64,000 nucleotides of DNA from positions 62,001 to 126,000 of the forward strand of contig JAGHZQ010000065.1 of the NCBI GenBank assembly GCA_017746715.1, given 5' to 3'. Below are positions 32,201 through 40,846 of the stretch, in pieces. The position numbers were made by a program, and so were the translations under genes. Within the stretch, counting starts at the first letter, position 1; each line of letters opens with the position of its first letter. Source of the DNA: Cyanobacteria bacterium SBLK. GTDB taxonomy: Bacteria > Cyanobacteriota > Cyanobacteriia > Cyanobacteriales > Spirulinaceae. The notes beneath the pieces are model-generated. The model did not search any database. It was given only the letters and a program-made list of their open reading frames with translations, and was not told where the DNA came from.

Positions 32201-34836
32201 TTTCGTTAAAAGTATTGGAAAAATTTGAATCGGAAAAACTGAAAGCAAAAGTTTACATGATGTTTAATAGTTTTGTGGTTTTTTTAAAAGAGAAAGCAAG
32301 AAATGCTCAATCATCTTTTCTTGAAGCTATTCAGAGCGGTCTTGTGACAGGTGATATTGCTTACGTCAACCAATGTGCAATTAATGCTTCGATACAGTTG
32401 TTTCTTATTGGCGAACATCTCGATTCCGTAGGAAATTTTCAAACAAAATATATCAAAATGATGGAAGTCAGTAAAGAAGAATTTTTACAAACATTACTTC
32501 GTACTTGGAATCAATTATGTATTAATTTATCTAGTGAATCTATAGAGCAACCCTGTCAATTAACGGGAGAAGTTTTCGATGAAGAGAAAATGATGTCTAT
32601 ATACGCAGAGACTGATAACTTACCAGGAATTATACACCTTAAAATAGTGCAGCTAATTGCAAACTATACATTTAGAAACGCAACTCAATCTTTAGTAATT
32701 GCTCGCTTTGCAGAACAGTACCAGCAGGGAGTCCAAGGCACGCTGTATGCAGTACATTATAATTTTTACTTTTCCCTAGCCCTTCTTGCTAACTATCTTG
32801 GCGCCGATCGCAAAGAACAAAAACAATACCTGAAAAAGGTAAAATCTAACCAAAAACAAATGAAAAAATGGGCGCACCACGCCCCCATGAACTTCCAACA
32901 TAAATACGACCTTGTCGAAGCCGAAATTGCCCGCGTCATCGGGGATATAAATAAAGCCGCCCTCCTCTACGATCTCGCCATCTCCGGAGCTAAAACCCAT
33001 CAATACATTCACGAAGAAGCCCTTGCCAACGAACTCGCTGCCGAACATTACCAAGCTCTCGGACGCATCAACATTGCCAAAATCTACATGACCGAAGCCT
33101 ACTACGGTTACATTCGCTGGGGAGCAAAAGCCAAAGTCAAAGACCTCGATCGCCGCCACCCCGACCTCATTATCCGCACCATCCGCACCGTCATGGGCAG
33201 CGAATCCCCTCTTACCTCTACCACCACCTCCCTAACCACTCATTCCTCCACCAACACCCACACGACCACCGGACTCGCCAGTCAAGTCCTGGATCTCAAT
33301 ACTGTTTTTAAAGCCTCCCTTGCCCTCAGTGGAGAACTTGTCGTAGAAAACCTCCTCGAAAAACTCTTGAAAATCTCCATCGAAAATGCTGGCGCAACAA
33401 TGGGATTATTTCTCACTAAACTCAAGAAAGAATGGACGATTGAAGCCAAAGGACAGATAGACCAAACCCCGAAAGACCCTCAACAGACAAGCGCAGCCAC
33501 AGAAGAAACTCGCGTGAATGTAGAAATCGTCTCTACCACTCGTCATGCTTTTCCTCGTGCCGTACTCAACTACGTCGAACAAACCAAACAAAACCTCGTT
33601 CTCGATAATGCCGTTACCGATGATACCTTCGGCAGCGATCTCTACATCCAAGAACAGCAGACCAAATCCATTCTTTGCCTCCCTCTCATTCACCAAAACA
33701 AACTCACCGGAATTCTCTATCTCGAAAACAATGAAATCTCTGGAGCATTCACCCAAGAGCGCCTGAAAGTCATTAACCTCCTTGCTTCCCAAATTTCTAT
33801 CTCCGTCGATAACGCCAGACTTTACACTCAACTCGAAGAATACTCCCGCACCTTAGAAACTAAAGTCGCACAGCGCACTCAACAACTCAGCGAAAAAAAT
33901 ACCCAACTCGAAGACACCCTAAAAGAACTGCAAACCGCCCAGAAACAAATCGTCGCCCAAGAAAAACTCGCTTCCCTCGGTGCCCTCACCGCCGGCATCG
34001 CTCACGAAATTCGCAACCCCCTTAACTTTGTCAATAGCCTTGCCAATCTCTCCGAAGATTTAACCCAGGATCTCGTCGAAGAAATCAATCGCCAGAGTGA
34101 CAAATTAGACGCAGAAAGCATCGAGTTTCTCAACGAATCTCTCGAGTATCTCAAACGCAATGTCAGCGAAATTCACCAACAAGGCAAACGCGCCGATAGT
34201 ATTATCACTAGCATGCTCATGCATGCTCGCACGGGGAATAGCAAACCCCAACCCGGGGATCTCAACTTCGTTGTAGCAGAAGCCGTACAACTCGCCCATC
34301 ACAGCCTCATTGCCAAAGATGCCAGCTTTAATGTGGAATTGAATGCCGAGTACGACGAATCCATTGGCGAAATCGTCATGGCAGCAGCCGATTTGGGTCG
34401 TGCCATTATTAATATTGTCGATAATGCGTGTTATGCCGCTCGCAAAAAAGCTATGGCTCTCACTGAGGAAGAATTCATGCCCGAGGTAAGCATTATGACC
34501 TGCAACCGAGATTCGGAAGTGGAAATTGTCGTTCGCGATAATGGAAACGGCATCCCAACTGAAATTCAAGACAAAATTTTTAACCCCTTCTTCACCACTA
34601 AACCAACTGGAGAAGGAACGGGTTTGGGTCTATCCATCTGCAACGATATTATTTCCGGTCAGCATCGCGGTAAAATCGAAATTGTCAGTCGTGAGGGAGG
34701 AGGGACTGAAGTCACGATCGCCGTTCCCCGACAACTCCCCGAAATCGAGAGCTCGGAAACACAATCTCCCACCGAAGAAACATCTCCCATTCCCCATTTT
34801 CAATCCGAAAACCGCACGCCCTATTTTAAGGATTAA
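29263..34836 (+). CDS. HstK-type hybrid Ser/Thr kinase - ATPase - GAF - histidine kinase
   Basis: 1857 residues, cytosolic. Order: a eukaryotic-type Ser/Thr kinase (about 10-275) with 'VIHKDIKPHNILINPE', 'LIDFSIST' and 'MSPEQTGRMN'. Then an AAA-type ATPase with Walker A 'GYSGVGKT' near 330 and 'VVFLDDLQWAD' near 463. A long helical, TPR-like region follows (about 620-1310), then GAF (about 1345-1525) and a coiled coil. The histidine kinase comes last: H-box 'AGIAHEIRNPLNFVNSL' near 1576, N-box 'IINIVDNACYAARKKA', G1 'VRDNGNGIP' and G2 'GEGTGLGLSICND'. Such hybrid kinases are typical of filamentous cyanobacteria. The middle helical part is more AT-rich than the ends. No response regulator is adjacent. 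The glycine loop of the kinase is degenerate ('NLYEGVKTLIYKG'), so Ser/Thr kinase activity is not assured. Confidence 0.92.
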   Translation: MTLTLNFPGYTIEQNLYEGVKTLIYKGYRQADSTPITIKTLRAEYPTLEEITRLRHEYQILHDLDIDGVIKPHKLLNVQNRLALILEGFESVSLKQFIVSHRVSIAEFLEIAIALTQTLGKLQESRVIHKDIKPHNILINPETRETKLIDFSISTRLEQENQTWNTPNQLEGTLAYMSPEQTGRMNRSLDYRTDFYSLGVTFYEMLTGQLPFFSNDPMEIIHSHIAKTPTILHKLNTEIPEVLSTLVAKLMAKTAEKRYQSARGIQADLEECHQQWQNTGKIANFIPGKLDELGQFLIPQKLYGRNREVLTLLESFERISEGATEMMLVSGYSGVGKTRVVQEVHKPIVRQRGYFIAGKFDQFQRNIPYAALIQAFQDLIRQILTENAEKIKMWKEQILAAVGQSGQVVIEVIPEVELIIGSQPEVPQLGASESQNRFNQVFKQFINVFAQKEHPLVVFLDDLQWADISSLKLIQLLITDPDNQYFLFIGAYRDNEVSPTHPTILTIEEIEKAGASIQNIVLAPLQLDNVTELVADTVQEREKSPILAELLFNKTQGNPFFLTQLLKTLYEDNLISFDFEQGTWSWEIERIQAFGIADLGVVELVARNIQKLPEQTQKVLKLAACIGNRFYLDILGIVHEKSSLETARDFWPALQAGLILPLSKDYKIPLAFDEHQSQSLSWDERRISYKFLHDRVQQAAYSLILESDKKVTHLNIGKLLLQKTKEEELEENIFDIVNQLNIGLDLISESNKKEELGNLNVLAGKKAKLSNAYEVAMKYFDIGVDLLPENDWKNRYDFNIEFYNNAIEVSYLINDIEKAEALSNIVFSHASSLLDKIKIYELKLEFYFSQIQLEKGLNLGLETLELLNIKLPKKPNKLNILIGLMKLKWQLRLVKKDDDIMNLAVMTDPYKLAALKIMITLIPITFTLNPSLFPIIVLKMIEICLTYGLSELSAFAFGSYAIILNAALGDFESSYQFGCLSLKVLEKFESEKLKAKVYMMFNSFVVFLKEKARNAQSSFLEAIQSGLVTGDIAYVNQCAINASIQLFLIGEHLDSVGNFQTKYIKMMEVSKEEFLQTLLRTWNQLCINLSSESIEQPCQLTGEVFDEEKMMSIYAETDNLPGIIHLKIVQLIANYTFRNATQSLVIARFAEQYQQGVQGTLYAVHYNFYFSLALLANYLGADRKEQKQYLKKVKSNQKQMKKWAHHAPMNFQHKYDLVEAEIARVIGDINKAALLYDLAISGAKTHQYIHEEALANELAAEHYQALGRINIAKIYMTEAYYGYIRWGAKAKVKDLDRRHPDLIIRTIRTVMGSESPLTSTTTSLTTHSSTNTHTTTGLASQVLDLNTVFKASLALSGELVVENLLEKLLKISIENAGATMGLFLTKLKKEWTIEAKGQIDQTPKDPQQTSAATEETRVNVEIVSTTRHAFPRAVLNYVEQTKQNLVLDNAVTDDTFGSDLYIQEQQTKSILCLPLIHQNKLTGILYLENNEISGAFTQERLKVINLLASQISISVDNARLYTQLEEYSRTLETKVAQRTQQLSEKNTQLEDTLKELQTAQKQIVAQEKLASLGALTAGIAHEIRNPLNFVNSLANLSEDLTQDLVEEINRQSDKLDAESIEFLNESLEYLKRNVSEIHQQGKRADSIITSMLMHARTGNSKPQPGDLNFVVAEAVQLAHHSLIAKDASFNVELNAEYDESIGEIVMAAADLGRAIINIVDNACYAARKKAMALTEEEFMPEVSIMTCNRDSEVEIVVRDNGNGIPTEIQDKIFNPFFTTKPTGEGTGLGLSICNDIISGQHRGKIEIVSREGGGTEVTIAVPRQLPEIESSETQSPTEETSPIPHFQSENRTPYFKD

Positions 34837-34895
34837 TGAGTTATTCGTTATAGGTTATCAATCGTTCCTTAATCCTTCCCACTCCATGCTCATCA

Positions 34896-36686
34896 ATGCT
34901 ACTCTCCCTTCGAATTGAAAACTTTGCTCTCGTCGATCGCCTCGAATTGGAATTCGGGCGGGGGTTAAACGTGTTGACAGGAGAAACGGGAGCGGGAAAA
35001 TCTATCATTCTCGATGCCATCGACGCGACTTTAGGGGGAAAAATATCGAGCCGCTTTATCCGCACCGGCAGTCAAAAAGCCATGGTGGAAGGAACATTTT
35101 TACTCAACAACGCAATCGCTCAATGGTTGAGCGAACAAGAGATCGAACCCATCGAGGAAGGTTGCGTCATTTGCTCCCGAGAACTGGCCGTCACCGCCAA
35201 GAATTTTCGCTCTCGTTCTCGTATTAATGGAGTTCTCGTCAATCGTACCGTTATCGCCCAACTGCGCGATCGCCTCGTAGAAATTACCGCCCAAGGACAA
35301 ACGGTACAACTGTTCAATCCCAACCATCAAAGAGAGTTATTAGACGCTTACGGGGGTGAAACCCTACTTCCTGCCCGTTCGCTCGTTGCCAAACAATACG
35401 AGGCAGCTAAGACCGCTAAAGATGCCTTAGAACAGCGCCAGAAATCCGAACAGGAGCGCTTGCAGCGCCTCGACTGGTTAAAATTCCAAATGCAAGATCT
35501 CGAAGCTGCGGAACTGGGAGATCGCGAGGAACTCGACAATCTCAAACAAGAACGAGATCGCCTCTCTCACGTTGTAGATTTGCAAAATCTCAGTTACGAG
35601 ACCTACCAACTCCTCTATCAGAGCGATAGTGAAGACGCGATCGCGGATCGCCTGGCCAAAACCGAAAGTTTGCTTGAAGAAATGCTCGATTACGACGGGC
35701 AACTCGAATCGATTTTAGACATGGTTCGCAGTGCCATCGCCCAAGTCGTGGAAGCCGGACAGCAACTCAGCAGTTACGGGGATAGTTTGGAGTCGGATCC
35801 CCACCGCTTAGAAGAAGTTGAAGAGCGCATCCGCACCCTCAAACAAATTTGCCGCAAATACGGGCCCGACCTCAAAGACGCGATCGCTTATTACGAAAAT
35901 CTACAAGCCGAACTCTACCAACTCAGCGATCGCGGTCAATCTCTTGAAAATCTCGAACAAAACTATCGAGAACGCCAACAAGAATTAGTTGCCGCTTGCG
36001 AAACCTTAACCCAATACCGTCAAACTACCGCTCGAGAACTCGCCCGAGAACTGATTGGGGAACTCAAACCCTTGGCAATGGATAAAGTTCGTTTTGAATG
36101 CCGGGTTACCTCGATAACGCCCACCGTCACCGGCAGCGATCGCGTAGAGTTTTACTTCTCTCCCAATCCAGGCGAACCTTTACACCCCCTTTCCGAAACC
36201 GCTTCCGGGGGAGAAATGAGCCGCTTTCTCCTCGCCCTCAAAGCCTGCTTTTCTCCCGCCGAAACCCATGCCAAAAGTCAGAAAACCCTGATATTTGATG
36301 AAATCGATGCGGGGGTTTCCGGGAAAGTCGCCGAAGCGATCGCGGAAAAACTGCACCACCTCAGCACCCCTCACCAAATTCTCTGCGTCACCCACCAACC
36401 CCTCATTGCCGCTCTTGCCGATCGCCATTTCCGCGTCGATAAGCGAGTAGAAAAAGCCAAAACAAAGCCACTTTCTTCAGAGAAAAATGGGAAAGATAAA
36501 GTTAAGTTATCCATATCGGGAAACGAACCTCGCACCCTCGTGCGCGTGACTCGTTTGGAAGATCGCGACAGCCGCCGAGACGAACTCGCACAACTGGCTG
36601 GCGGTCACTCCGCCCGAGAGGCTTCTGCTTTTGCCGAGTCCTTGCTCGATCGAGGCGCAAATCGCCGACGTTTCGACAGCGAATAA
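34896..36686 (+). CDS. recN: DNA repair protein RecN
   Basis: 596 residues. SMC-like ATPase: Walker A 'LTGETGAGKSIILDAID' (about 27-43), a long coiled-coil middle, ABC signature 'ETASGGEMSRFLLALK' and Walker B 'TLIFDEIDAGVSGKVAEAI', then 'ILCVTHQPLIAALAD'. It acts in recombinational repair of double-strand breaks. About 35 lysine/serine-rich residues ('KAKTKPLSSEKNGKDKVK') sit between the D/H-loop and the final helix and look like a local insertion. Separated from the kinase gene by 59 bases on the same strand. Confidence 0.95.
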   Translation: MLLSLRIENFALVDRLELEFGRGLNVLTGETGAGKSIILDAIDATLGGKISSRFIRTGSQKAMVEGTFLLNNAIAQWLSEQEIEPIEEGCVICSRELAVTAKNFRSRSRINGVLVNRTVIAQLRDRLVEITAQGQTVQLFNPNHQRELLDAYGGETLLPARSLVAKQYEAAKTAKDALEQRQKSEQERLQRLDWLKFQMQDLEAAELGDREELDNLKQERDRLSHVVDLQNLSYETYQLLYQSDSEDAIADRLAKTESLLEEMLDYDGQLESILDMVRSAIAQVVEAGQQLSSYGDSLESDPHRLEEVEERIRTLKQICRKYGPDLKDAIAYYENLQAELYQLSDRGQSLENLEQNYRERQQELVAACETLTQYRQTTARELARELIGELKPLAMDKVRFECRVTSITPTVTGSDRVEFYFSPNPGEPLHPLSETASGGEMSRFLLALKACFSPAETHAKSQKTLIFDEIDAGVSGKVAEAIAEKLHHLSTPHQILCVTHQPLIAALADRHFRVDKRVEKAKTKPLSSEKNGKDKVKLSISGNEPRTLVRVTRLEDRDSRRDELAQLAGGHSAREASAFAESLLDRGANRRRFDSE

Positions 36687-36872
36687 CAACCCAAACGATA
36701 AAGATTTATTAAGGTTGCATTAATGCACAAACTCGATCCTCGCAGTAAACTAAGGAAAAAACTGCGATTGTCATGGCAAAATTGCGATCGTCGAGAGTTT
36801 AATCGCTAAAATACATTCATCCGGCTCTGCTCAAATCCCTGAATATTTCCAACTTATAAAACAATAACGAAT

Positions 36873-39713
36873 ATGACTGCTGCATCTCCTAGACCAACTG
36901 TATTAGAACACACCGGGCAAACCATTGATGTCAGCGTTGCCCCTGATGGTGGAGAGCAAAACGGCGTAAGTCCCAAATCGGGAGGCAGTAACGGCTCTTC
37001 TAACGGTTCTTCTTCTAGCGCCCTCGTTTCAGCAAAAGGAACATTCTCGAGTTTCCTCGCCCCCCTGAACAAAGAGTCGTTCCAAAAAGTTGTTGTAGAC
37101 GTTGAAGACAAGCTCAAAGTTGTCAATCAAACCCTATCGTTACTTGATAGCGTCTTGGACAGCGAGGGATTTGACGCAATTCTCGATGAAATGTTGCGCT
37201 CGATTACCCTGAAAACCGGTGAATTGCTGGCGGCCGATCGCACGACGATTTATTTACTCGACGACGATCAAGACGAACTCTGGTCGATCGTTGCTAAGGG
37301 CAGCGATGGCAAACCCATCGAGATTCGCATTCCCGTGGGGAAGGGAATTGCTGGAGAAGTCGCGCAGTTCAAACAAGTTATTAATATCCCCTATGATTTT
37401 TACGACGATCCGCGATCGGCAGCCGCCAAACAATTTGACAAAAAGAATAATTATCGAACCTATTCCATGCTGGCATTGCCCCTCCTTAAAGATACGGAGG
37501 AAGGTGGAGAAGCCGAATTGGTGGCAGTCGTCCAGCTCATTAACAAGCTAACCCCAGATTGCAATCCCAACGATTCCCTCGACGATCGCATTTCTCACGA
37601 AGGATTTACCGATAACGATCTCGTCGTTTTTGAGGATTTTGCTCCCTCCATTCGCCTTATTCTCGAATCCTCGCGATCGTTCTACAAAGCCACTCAAAAA
37701 CAACGGGCGGCAAATGCTTTAATTGAAGCGACCAACTCCTTAAGTAAGGGCAATTTGGATTTAGACACCACCCTGAAAACAGTGATGGACGCGGCCAAAA
37801 AACTCATGAACGCCGACCGTAGCACCCTCTGGCTCATCGATCGCGACAAAAATGACCTCTGGACGAAAATCCCCCTTCCCGATGGCACTCTCAAAGAATT
37901 GCGCGTTCCCGTGGGCGTGGGTTTTGCCGGACAGGTGGCAGCCAGTGGCGAAATTTTAAACATCGGTTTCGATCTTTACAATCATCCCGACTCGGAGACT
38001 TCCAAAAAATTCGACCCCGCCAACGGCTATCGGACTTGCAGCATGCTCTGCATGCCCGTCTATAATTCGGATCACGAACTAATCGGCGTAACCCAATTGG
38101 TGAATAAGCTCAAGCAAGGGGAACATGAAGACTACGATCCCTCCACTTGGCCCGAAGCCCCGGAAAAATGGAAGGCGAGCTTCAATCGCAGCGATCAAGA
38201 GTTCATGAAGGCATTTAACATCCAAGCGGGAGTTGCCCTGCAAAATGCCACCCTTTTTGCTAAGGTTCAGCAGCAAGAACAAATGCAGCGCGATATGTTG
38301 CGGAGTTTGACCAATGGCGTGATTTCCACCGATAAAAAAGGAACCATTCTCGCTGCCAATGAAAAAGCCAAAGAATTGCTCGGATTTGATGAGAAGAATC
38401 CCATCGAAGGCAAAATCATGAGCGAGTTGGTAGAAATCAAAGGCAAAGATGTGACCGATAAAAGCGACGTGGCCAAAAAAGGCGAGTTTTCCGAATGGTT
38501 TTATCGCGCCCTGCATCCCAAAGAGGAAAAAGACCAAGAACAATATTATCCCGATAAAGTCATTATCTCGGCAGCGGGAGAAGAACACAGCGTCAACTTG
38601 TCCATTAACTCGATTTCCGACACGGCAGATTCGAGCAATGTTTACGGCGCCTTGGTGGTCATGGACGACATCAGCGACGAAAAACGCCTCAAGAGCACCA
38701 TGTACCGCTATATGAACCAAGAATTGGCGGAACAATTGCTCGATAGTGGCGGCGAACTGAAAATGGGGGGAGATAAGAAAGAAGTATCGGTATTGTTCTC
38801 GGATATTCGCAGCTATACCTCTCTGACGGAAAAACTACAGGCCGAAGAGGTGGTAGAGATGCTGAACCAGTACTTTGAGAGTATGGTAGATTCGGTCTTC
38901 GAGCATAAGGGAATTCTCGATAAGTATATCGGAGATGCCATGATGGCGGTCTTCGGAACGCCCAACGAACTCCCAGATCACGCCCTCAAATCTACAGAAT
39001 CGGCTTTAGATATGCGGGTTCGTCTCGCTCGCTTCAATCACCAACGCAAGCAAGAAAAGAAACAAGAGATCCGCATTGGTATTGGCATTAACTCCGATGC
39101 CGTGATTAGCGGGAATATCGGCTCGAGCAAGCGCATGGAATTTACCGCCATTGGCGATGGCGTCAACTTAAGTTCTCGTTTGGAAGGAGCAAGCAAACAA
39201 TACGGTTGCGATTTGGTGATTAGCGAGAATACCTATCGCAAATGCGAAGAGGAGTTAATGGTGCGAGAACTCGACTGCATTCGCGTTAAAGGGAAAACTC
39301 AACCCGTAGCGGTCTACGAATTGATTGCCAGAAATGGTACAGACGAGGAAGACTGCAAGCAGAACGAAATGAAACACATTACCGCAGCGCTTGAAGTTGA
39401 GAAAGAAGCCTTAGAGCAAGAAAAAGTACTGCATCCCGATAAAGCGGCAGAAATTACGGCCAAGCAAAAAGCGATCGAAGTCAAGCAAGAAAAAATCATT
39501 GCCAATAAAAAACTGATCGTTCAACTCTATAAAAAGGGGCGAGAGGTTTATTTAAATCAAAACTTCGGCTTGGCTCACAATTACTTTGCCACGATCCTCG
39601 AACTCGATTCTAAGGATAAAGCCGCTCGGCTGCACATGGATCGGTGTCACCATTTTATCCACAATCCTCCTGAAGAAGACTGGGACGGCGTTTGGACCAT
39701 GACGAGCAAGTAA
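36873..39713 (+). CDS. GAF-GAF-PAS class III adenylate cyclase (CyaB-type)
   Basis: 946 residues. A Ser/Gly-rich N-terminus is followed by GAF-A (about 95-245, 'AADRTTIYLLDDDQDE'), GAF-B (about 280-450, 'NADRSTLWLIDRDKNDL', with the cyclic-nucleotide type 'SKKFDPANGYRT') and a PAS domain (about 465-600). The catalytic domain (about 620-800) has metal-binding Asp residues in 'VSVLFSDIRSYTSL' and 'KYIGDAMMAVFG', and the nucleotide-binding 'GSSKRMEFTAIGDGVNLSSR'. A Lys-rich helical/TPR-like tail follows. This is the arrangement of Anabaena CyaB1/CyaB2, in which cAMP binds GAF-B and activates synthesis of cAMP from ATP. Soluble protein, apparently monocistronic. Confidence 0.93.
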   Translation: MTAASPRPTVLEHTGQTIDVSVAPDGGEQNGVSPKSGGSNGSSNGSSSSALVSAKGTFSSFLAPLNKESFQKVVVDVEDKLKVVNQTLSLLDSVLDSEGFDAILDEMLRSITLKTGELLAADRTTIYLLDDDQDELWSIVAKGSDGKPIEIRIPVGKGIAGEVAQFKQVINIPYDFYDDPRSAAAKQFDKKNNYRTYSMLALPLLKDTEEGGEAELVAVVQLINKLTPDCNPNDSLDDRISHEGFTDNDLVVFEDFAPSIRLILESSRSFYKATQKQRAANALIEATNSLSKGNLDLDTTLKTVMDAAKKLMNADRSTLWLIDRDKNDLWTKIPLPDGTLKELRVPVGVGFAGQVAASGEILNIGFDLYNHPDSETSKKFDPANGYRTCSMLCMPVYNSDHELIGVTQLVNKLKQGEHEDYDPSTWPEAPEKWKASFNRSDQEFMKAFNIQAGVALQNATLFAKVQQQEQMQRDMLRSLTNGVISTDKKGTILAANEKAKELLGFDEKNPIEGKIMSELVEIKGKDVTDKSDVAKKGEFSEWFYRALHPKEEKDQEQYYPDKVIISAAGEEHSVNLSINSISDTADSSNVYGALVVMDDISDEKRLKSTMYRYMNQELAEQLLDSGGELKMGGDKKEVSVLFSDIRSYTSLTEKLQAEEVVEMLNQYFESMVDSVFEHKGILDKYIGDAMMAVFGTPNELPDHALKSTESALDMRVRLARFNHQRKQEKKQEIRIGIGINSDAVISGNIGSSKRMEFTAIGDGVNLSSRLEGASKQYGCDLVISENTYRKCEEELMVRELDCIRVKGKTQPVAVYELIARNGTDEEDCKQNEMKHITAALEVEKEALEQEKVLHPDKAAEITAKQKAIEVKQEKIIANKKLIVQLYKKGREVYLNQNFGLAHNYFATILELDSKDKAARLHMDRCHHFIHNPPEEDWDGVWTMTSK

Positions 39714-39836
39714 CGCAGCTTCAAGAATCAAGAGTAAAGAGTAAAGCAAGGAGAGTGGGGAGACAATTCCCCATTTTCCCCGACCCATCATCCCTGAAAA
39801 TGATACACTTAGGGGATATACTATTTTCCCAGCTTC

Positions 39837-40340
39837 ATGAGCCATTCAGAGGAAGACAAAAATCCCGCGATCGCCGATGTACCTGCTGATTCGACGCGGT
39901 GGGTTTTGACTGCACTAACGGAAAAATTAGAACAAACGCGAAAAGTTAACGAACAATTACAAGAATCGAATGGTAGGGCGATCGCGGCACTGGCGAACAA
40001 GTTTCAAGACGATCAAAAAGCCGAACTCGAATTAATCCAAGCCAATACCAAAGCCATTTCCGATTTGATCGGAACTTTGGATAAATTGCAGTCGGGGCAG
40101 ATGTCCATGACGCAAATCATGTACGAGAAGCAGACAATTCTCAAGGAATTTCGCAATATTATCAATACGATTTTACAGAAAAGCGATCGCTATCAACAAG
40201 AAACCTGCCGCCAGATAGAAACCATCGCCCGAGAGGTGATGTCCTTACAAAAAGATTTTGCACAAATGCAGAAAGATATTATTCGGATATTACAAGAGTT
40301 ATCGCAGGAACGAGATAAAGAACGAAACAATAGAGATTAA
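39837..40340 (+). CDS. Coiled-coil hypothetical protein
   Basis: 167 residues, almost entirely helical and coiled-coil in appearance from residue 20 on ('LTEKLEQTRKVNEQLQESN', 'REVMSLQKDFAQMQKDIIRI'). No signal peptide or membrane segment. 124 bases downstream of the adenylate cyclase gene on the same strand. No specific family was recognised; probably a scaffold or signalling accessory. The Gln/Glu/Lys-rich composition and full-length frame support coding. Confidence 0.65.
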   Translation: MSHSEEDKNPAIADVPADSTRWVLTALTEKLEQTRKVNEQLQESNGRAIAALANKFQDDQKAELELIQANTKAISDLIGTLDKLQSGQMSMTQIMYEKQTILKEFRNIINTILQKSDRYQQETCRQIETIAREVMSLQKDFAQMQKDIIRILQELSQERDKERNNRD

Positions 40341-40627
40341 TTGAGTCGCGATCGCTCTCGCCGAGTATCGGGAATCCGTGCTTCGTCTCCTGTAGTGTCT
40401 AGAGGAGGAAACAAAACTGAATGGACTTGCGTCATTAAATTGTACGAGCAAATAACAAAATATTCGGTTTTGGTTATTCTCTAGTTTGGCTTTTTCTGTC
40501 TATCCTCCCAATTTTTGCCCAATCTTCTGGCATCAGACAGAAAAAATTAGGGAACATCTACACAAATCAACGAAAATCGACAACGATACCGTAATTTAAT
40601 CGCGATCTCCCGTGGAGACCAGAATCG

Positions 40628-40846
40628 ATGATTTCGAAACCTTTCGTTCTGACCATTTCTCTTCTTCTCGTCCTCACTACGCCCTTTCTCGCGCGAGCTA
40701 AAGGTTTGAATCAAACCCGAAGCATTGCTAAAGCGACACTTCGCAAAGGTGCTCCGCAATTATTTTCAAAACGAGTATCTTGCAATACCGTAATTACTAC
40801 GAGTGGTAAGTTTAACAAACTGTGTCGCCGCCATAGCGATCGCTAA
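40628..40846 (+). CDS. Small secreted peptide
   Basis: 72 residues: a signal peptide 'MISKPFVLTISLLLVLTTPF' followed by LARAKG, then a basic mature part of about 47 residues with two Cys ('SCNT' and 'KLCRR') that could form a disulfide. It ends 4 bases into the convergent tail-protein gene. No family was recognised. Upstream (about 40440-40590) a similar hydrophobic stretch is encoded in a frame without a start codon. Confidence 0.45.
   Translation: MISKPFVLTISLLLVLTTPFLARAKGLNQTRSIAKATLRKGAPQLFSKRVSCNTVITTSGKFNKLCRRHSDR

Noticed and set aside
38079..38735. 218-codon antisense ORF inside the adenylate cyclase gene
   Set aside because: Shadow of strong codon bias on the opposite strand; His/Phe-rich with no domain, while the plus strand has clear catalytic motifs.
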